Below, piece by piece: positions 61,839 through 64,000 of a DNA stretch of 64,000 bases; position 1 is the stretch's first letter, and every line of letters starts with the position of its first letter. The stretch is from Rhizobium sp. BT04. Lineage in GTDB: Bacteria > Pseudomonadota > Alphaproteobacteria > Rhizobiales > Rhizobiaceae. Where the stretch lies: assembly GCF_030053135.1 (NCBI RefSeq), contig NZ_CP125653.1, positions 434,001 through 498,000 of the forward strand, written 5' to 3'. A program made the translations under genes and the position numbers. The notes under the pieces were generated by a model, which was not told the origin of the DNA, ran no database searches, and saw nothing but the letters and a program-made list of their open reading frames with translations.

Positions 61839-62750
61839 ATGGGATTCGGGGTTTTCATTCACCGCTCAGATTCGATTTACGACGACAGCCCGGCAGAACA
61901 ATATCAGTTCCCGAGCCAATATCTCGGTCGCGTGCAGGCCTGCCTCGGAGACTGGATCATTTACTACGAGCCGCGCAAGGTTGCGGCGACGCGCGGCTAT
62001 TTTTCCGTCGCCAAAGTAGCCCAAGTCATTCAAGATCCGAAGGCGCCGAATATGTATCTGGCACTCATCGAGCCGGGCAGCTATCTTGATTTCATCAATG
62101 CCGTTCCGTTCAGCGGGCCAGACGGTGTCATTGAGCGCGGCGTGCTGAATGAGGAGGGGCGGATTTCCGGCAGGGCACAGGCCGCAGTGCGCCCAATATC
62201 TGCGGCGGATTTCAATCGCATCGTGTCGCTTGGCCTGGACGAGCATGAGCCTGAACTGCCTCGGTTGGGTGAGCCGGCAGTGACGCTCGCTGCCGACGGT
62301 TTTGAAGACAGACCACAGGCGCCGTTCATATTTGAGCAGGAGCGCGACCGGGTTACACTGCTCTCGTCGCGGATCGTTCGCGATCGGCTGTTTCGCCGGC
62401 TCGTTCTACACGCTTATGACAAGCGGTGCGCAATTACTGGTCTGAAGCTCATAAATGGTGGCGGACGCGCGGAAGTTGACGCTGCGCATATCCGCCCCGT
62501 GGAGGCAAATGGGCCCGACATTCTCACCAACGGCATTGCTCTGTCTGGCACTGCACACTGGATGTTCGACCGCGGGCTGATAAGCCTCTCGGATGATCTC
62601 GACATTCTAATCTCGCGGCAGGCAAATGACCCGGAGAGCATCCGAGGACTGATCAACAAATCTGGAAGGGCGATCGTGCCGTCCCGGCCGTTCGAGCGGC
62701 CCCATCCTCATTTTCTGCAGTGGCATCGCCAAAATTGTTTCAAGCAGTAG
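61839..62750 (+). CDS. HNH endonuclease, restriction-type
   Basis: A 303-residue protein from ATG 61839. The C-terminal third holds the HNH nuclease: CAITGL, then EVDAAHIRPVEANGPDILTNGIAL and TAHWMFDRGLISL. The N-terminal part (GVFIHRSDSIYDDSPAEQYQFP and WIIYYEPRK) is of the type that precedes HNH domains in putative restriction endonucleases. It is separated by 148 bases from two convergent nuclease-like genes. A DNA-modification partner is not visible inside the window. Confidence 0.85.
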   Translation: MGFGVFIHRSDSIYDDSPAEQYQFPSQYLGRVQACLGDWIIYYEPRKVAATRGYFSVAKVAQVIQDPKAPNMYLALIEPGSYLDFINAVPFSGPDGVIERGVLNEEGRISGRAQAAVRPISAADFNRIVSLGLDEHEPELPRLGEPAVTLAADGFEDRPQAPFIFEQERDRVTLLSSRIVRDRLFRRLVLHAYDKRCAITGLKLINGGGRAEVDAAHIRPVEANGPDILTNGIALSGTAHWMFDRGLISLSDDLDILISRQANDPESIRGLINKSGRAIVPSRPFERPHPHFLQWHRQNCFKQ

Positions 62751-62898
62751 CGGTGCTTGCCGATGGCAAGACCGTTGTGCGCGAGCATCGGGTTTGGTTG
62801 AGTGACGAGAAGAGGGTTTCATTCAAGAGCGCGACTTCAACTTACCTTACTTTTCCGAAGATTACGAAAGAACCGATCCGCGTTTGCTGGCGAAGCCG

Positions 62899-63396
62899 TC
62901 ATTCGATGCGAGGCAGATCACTCCACCTTATCCTCAAGAGAGGTTTAGCCGTTTTAGGAAGCTTCGAGCGATCAATCATCCGGGATGAGACTTCAAAGTC
63001 CGCATTGATCTTCACGACGAGCAACTTGCTGAAATTGCCTGACACCTTTACGAAAACCTCGTCCTTGGATTTGAACGGCGTGATGGTTTTGATCTCAACA
63101 TGATCGTTGCCAAGCCGACCATCGGCGCCTTGCGCGTAATTCTTGTTCAGCCTTATTCCGTAGGTAATGGCGCCGAAGAGTTCTCCTATGTCTCCGTACA
63201 CACTGAGATGACGACCTGTCTCAAGGTGGTAGCTTTCTGCTAGTGACAAGAGCTCCTCAAAATACGGAATCAAAGATCTGATCGCATTGGGATATTTCGC
63301 TCGCCACTCCTGGTATTGGAGTTGTTCTTCCACGTCGGACCAGGAAACCCACTCACCATCGTCGTAGAAGGCTTGGTTCAAAATATCAGCATCCAT
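62899..63396 (-). CDS. Putative restriction endonuclease-like protein (small)
   Basis: A 165-residue protein from ATG 63396, with AAGAGGTG upstream. The block GDIGELFGAITYGIRL, then NDHVEIKTITPF, is compatible with the E-x-K part of a PD-(D/E)XK nuclease-like core, as in DUF6998-type proteins. The N-terminus is helical. It starts one base after the stop of the next upstream gene, so they form an operon. The nuclease role is inferred. Confidence 0.55.
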   Translation of the reverse strand: MDADILNQAFYDDGEWVSWSDVEEQLQYQEWRAKYPNAIRSLIPYFEELLSLAESYHLETGRHLSVYGDIGELFGAITYGIRLNKNYAQGADGRLGNDHVEIKTITPFKSKDEVFVKVSGNFSKLLVVKINADFEVSSRMIDRSKLPKTAKPLLRIRWSDLPRIE

Positions 63397-63397
63397 T

Positions 63398-64000
63398 TCA
63401 CACCTCTTGAAAGTCCGGTCGTCGCGACGCGGCCCTTGCGATCTTATGGTCGACCCACGCAGAAAGGCCGTTCCAGAGTTCTTGGTCCAGGCCGACGTGA
63501 CGAGCGATCGCCATGATCTGCTGATAAGAGATCGGCGTGATCGCCGCTTGACCACAAAGACTGGGGGCCATCAGACCTCGCTTCGCCTTCCGCGCCGTCG
63601 GAAAACTTGCATGATCGGCAAAGACTATGAGGGCCGCCGTTTGAAGGTTGCGGTGCTTGCCTATCGCTGCCGCCATCACGGCGTTGCGCATCCACTGATA
63701 GGCGTCTCCCGCAAAGGGGCAGGGCGTGTGGTCGTCTCCCGGGCTAAGTGCGAACACCTGAGGGATGTATTCCCAGTACCGAATGCCCTTGCCCGCAAGA
63801 GCGCACCGCGAGCGCACGCCGTTACGCGGGTTGATTTGGTCAGCGTAGTGTCCGTTGCATTGCCGCTTACCCGAGCGAGACACAGCCGTTTGGCTACATT
63901 TCCCTCCCGGTTCCGTAAACTTGCACTCGATAACGAACGCTGCCTTTGAGCCAACGGCAAGGACATCAACTTGTGTAGGCCTTGGTTCCCTCAGAAGCCG
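63398..64000 (-). CDS. PD-(D/E)XK nuclease-like protein (N-terminus cut by window edge)
   Basis: The frame stays open from the stop at 63398 to base 64000, so at least 200 residues are present and the N-terminus lies outside. Near the edge it reads QVDVLAVG, then FVIECKFTEPGG, giving the Asp and E-x-K pattern of a restriction-like nuclease. Several Cys residues follow. The layout resembles the PGN_0703-type putative restriction endonucleases. The coupled small gene downstream may be its partner. Confidence 0.65.
   Translation of the reverse strand, partial: RLLREPRPTQVDVLAVGSKAAFVIECKFTEPGGKCSQTAVSRSGKRQCNGHYADQINPRNGVRSRCALAGKGIRYWEYIPQVFALSPGDDHTPCPFAGDAYQWMRNAVMAAAIGKHRNLQTAALIVFADHASFPTARKAKRGLMAPSLCGQAAITPISYQQIMAIARHVGLDQELWNGLSAWVDHKIARAASRRPDFQEV

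Noticed and set aside
62806..62988. Plus-strand frame giving a protein-like stretch ending FRKLRAINHPG
   Set aside because: It lacks a start codon, begins after a stop, and overlaps the 3' end of the convergent nuclease-like gene. Possibly a transposase-like remnant, but there is no recognisable signature.

Overview
The window looks like accessory or catabolic DNA of a Rhizobium species (R. leguminosarum/etli type alphaproteobacterium). This rests on the high GC content, a pcaDCHGB operon divergent from pcaQ, a complete five-step hut pathway with hutF and hutG, an agp-type alpha-galactoside cluster in the order known from Sinorhizobium, and a RIME-like palindromic repeat. No rRNA, tRNA, CRISPR array or intact insertion sequence was seen. 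I cannot tell chromosome from megaplasmid.

Layout. 1-0.8 kb: a cut metallo-beta-lactamase-fold hydrolase. 1.2-9.4 kb: tandem FCD-type GntR regulators, a two-domain 3-dehydroshikimate dehydratase (quiC), and an operon with an amino-acid-type ABC transporter, a type II dehydroquinase homologue, a gutted Gfo/Idh/MocA oxidoreductase relic and a shikimate dehydrogenase homologue. 9.4-14.3 kb: pcaB, pcaG, pcaH, pcaC, pcaD and pcaQ. QuiC makes protocatechuate, so the two blocks form one route from a cyclohexane-carboxylate (quinate/shikimate-like) compound to 3-oxoadipate. The final pcaIJ and pcaF steps are not here.

14.3-22.2 kb: a RES/Xre toxin-antitoxin pair, an alpha/beta hydrolase, a three-copy palindrome region, a LysR regulator divergent from a LigB-type dioxygenase, glutaredoxin-like, DoxX and quinone-reductase module, a DUF899 protein and a J-domain protein. 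22.4-36.3 kb: histidine catabolism (hutD, hutU, hutG, hutH, hutI on the minus strand, hutF on plus), two HutC-like regulators, a complete amino-acid ABC transporter, and a histidine-ammonia-lyase paralogue that lacks the Ala-Ser-Gly triad needed for the MIO cofactor.

36.4-42.8 kb: a secreted protein, a PAP2 phosphatase, an MscS channel with a cyclic-nucleotide domain, and a HlyD plus two-permease exporter with no ATPase gene. 43.1-48.1 kb: a dimethylglycine/sarcosine-dehydrogenase-like flavoenzyme, a RIME-like repeat beside a folD relic, a small XRE-led three-gene operon and a methyltransferase. 48.1-58.3 kb: agpT, agaL1, agpABCD and agaL2 for uptake and hydrolysis of alpha-galactosides. 58.3-64 kb: small hypothetical genes, a class III cyclase with TPRs, an HNH nuclease and two PD-(D/E)XK-like genes, the last cut by the window edge.

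Recurring architecture: all three ABC substrate-binding-protein genes are followed by a strong intercistronic hairpin, a layout expected to give more binding protein than permease. All calls come from reading the sequence and from family knowledge; no database search was run.
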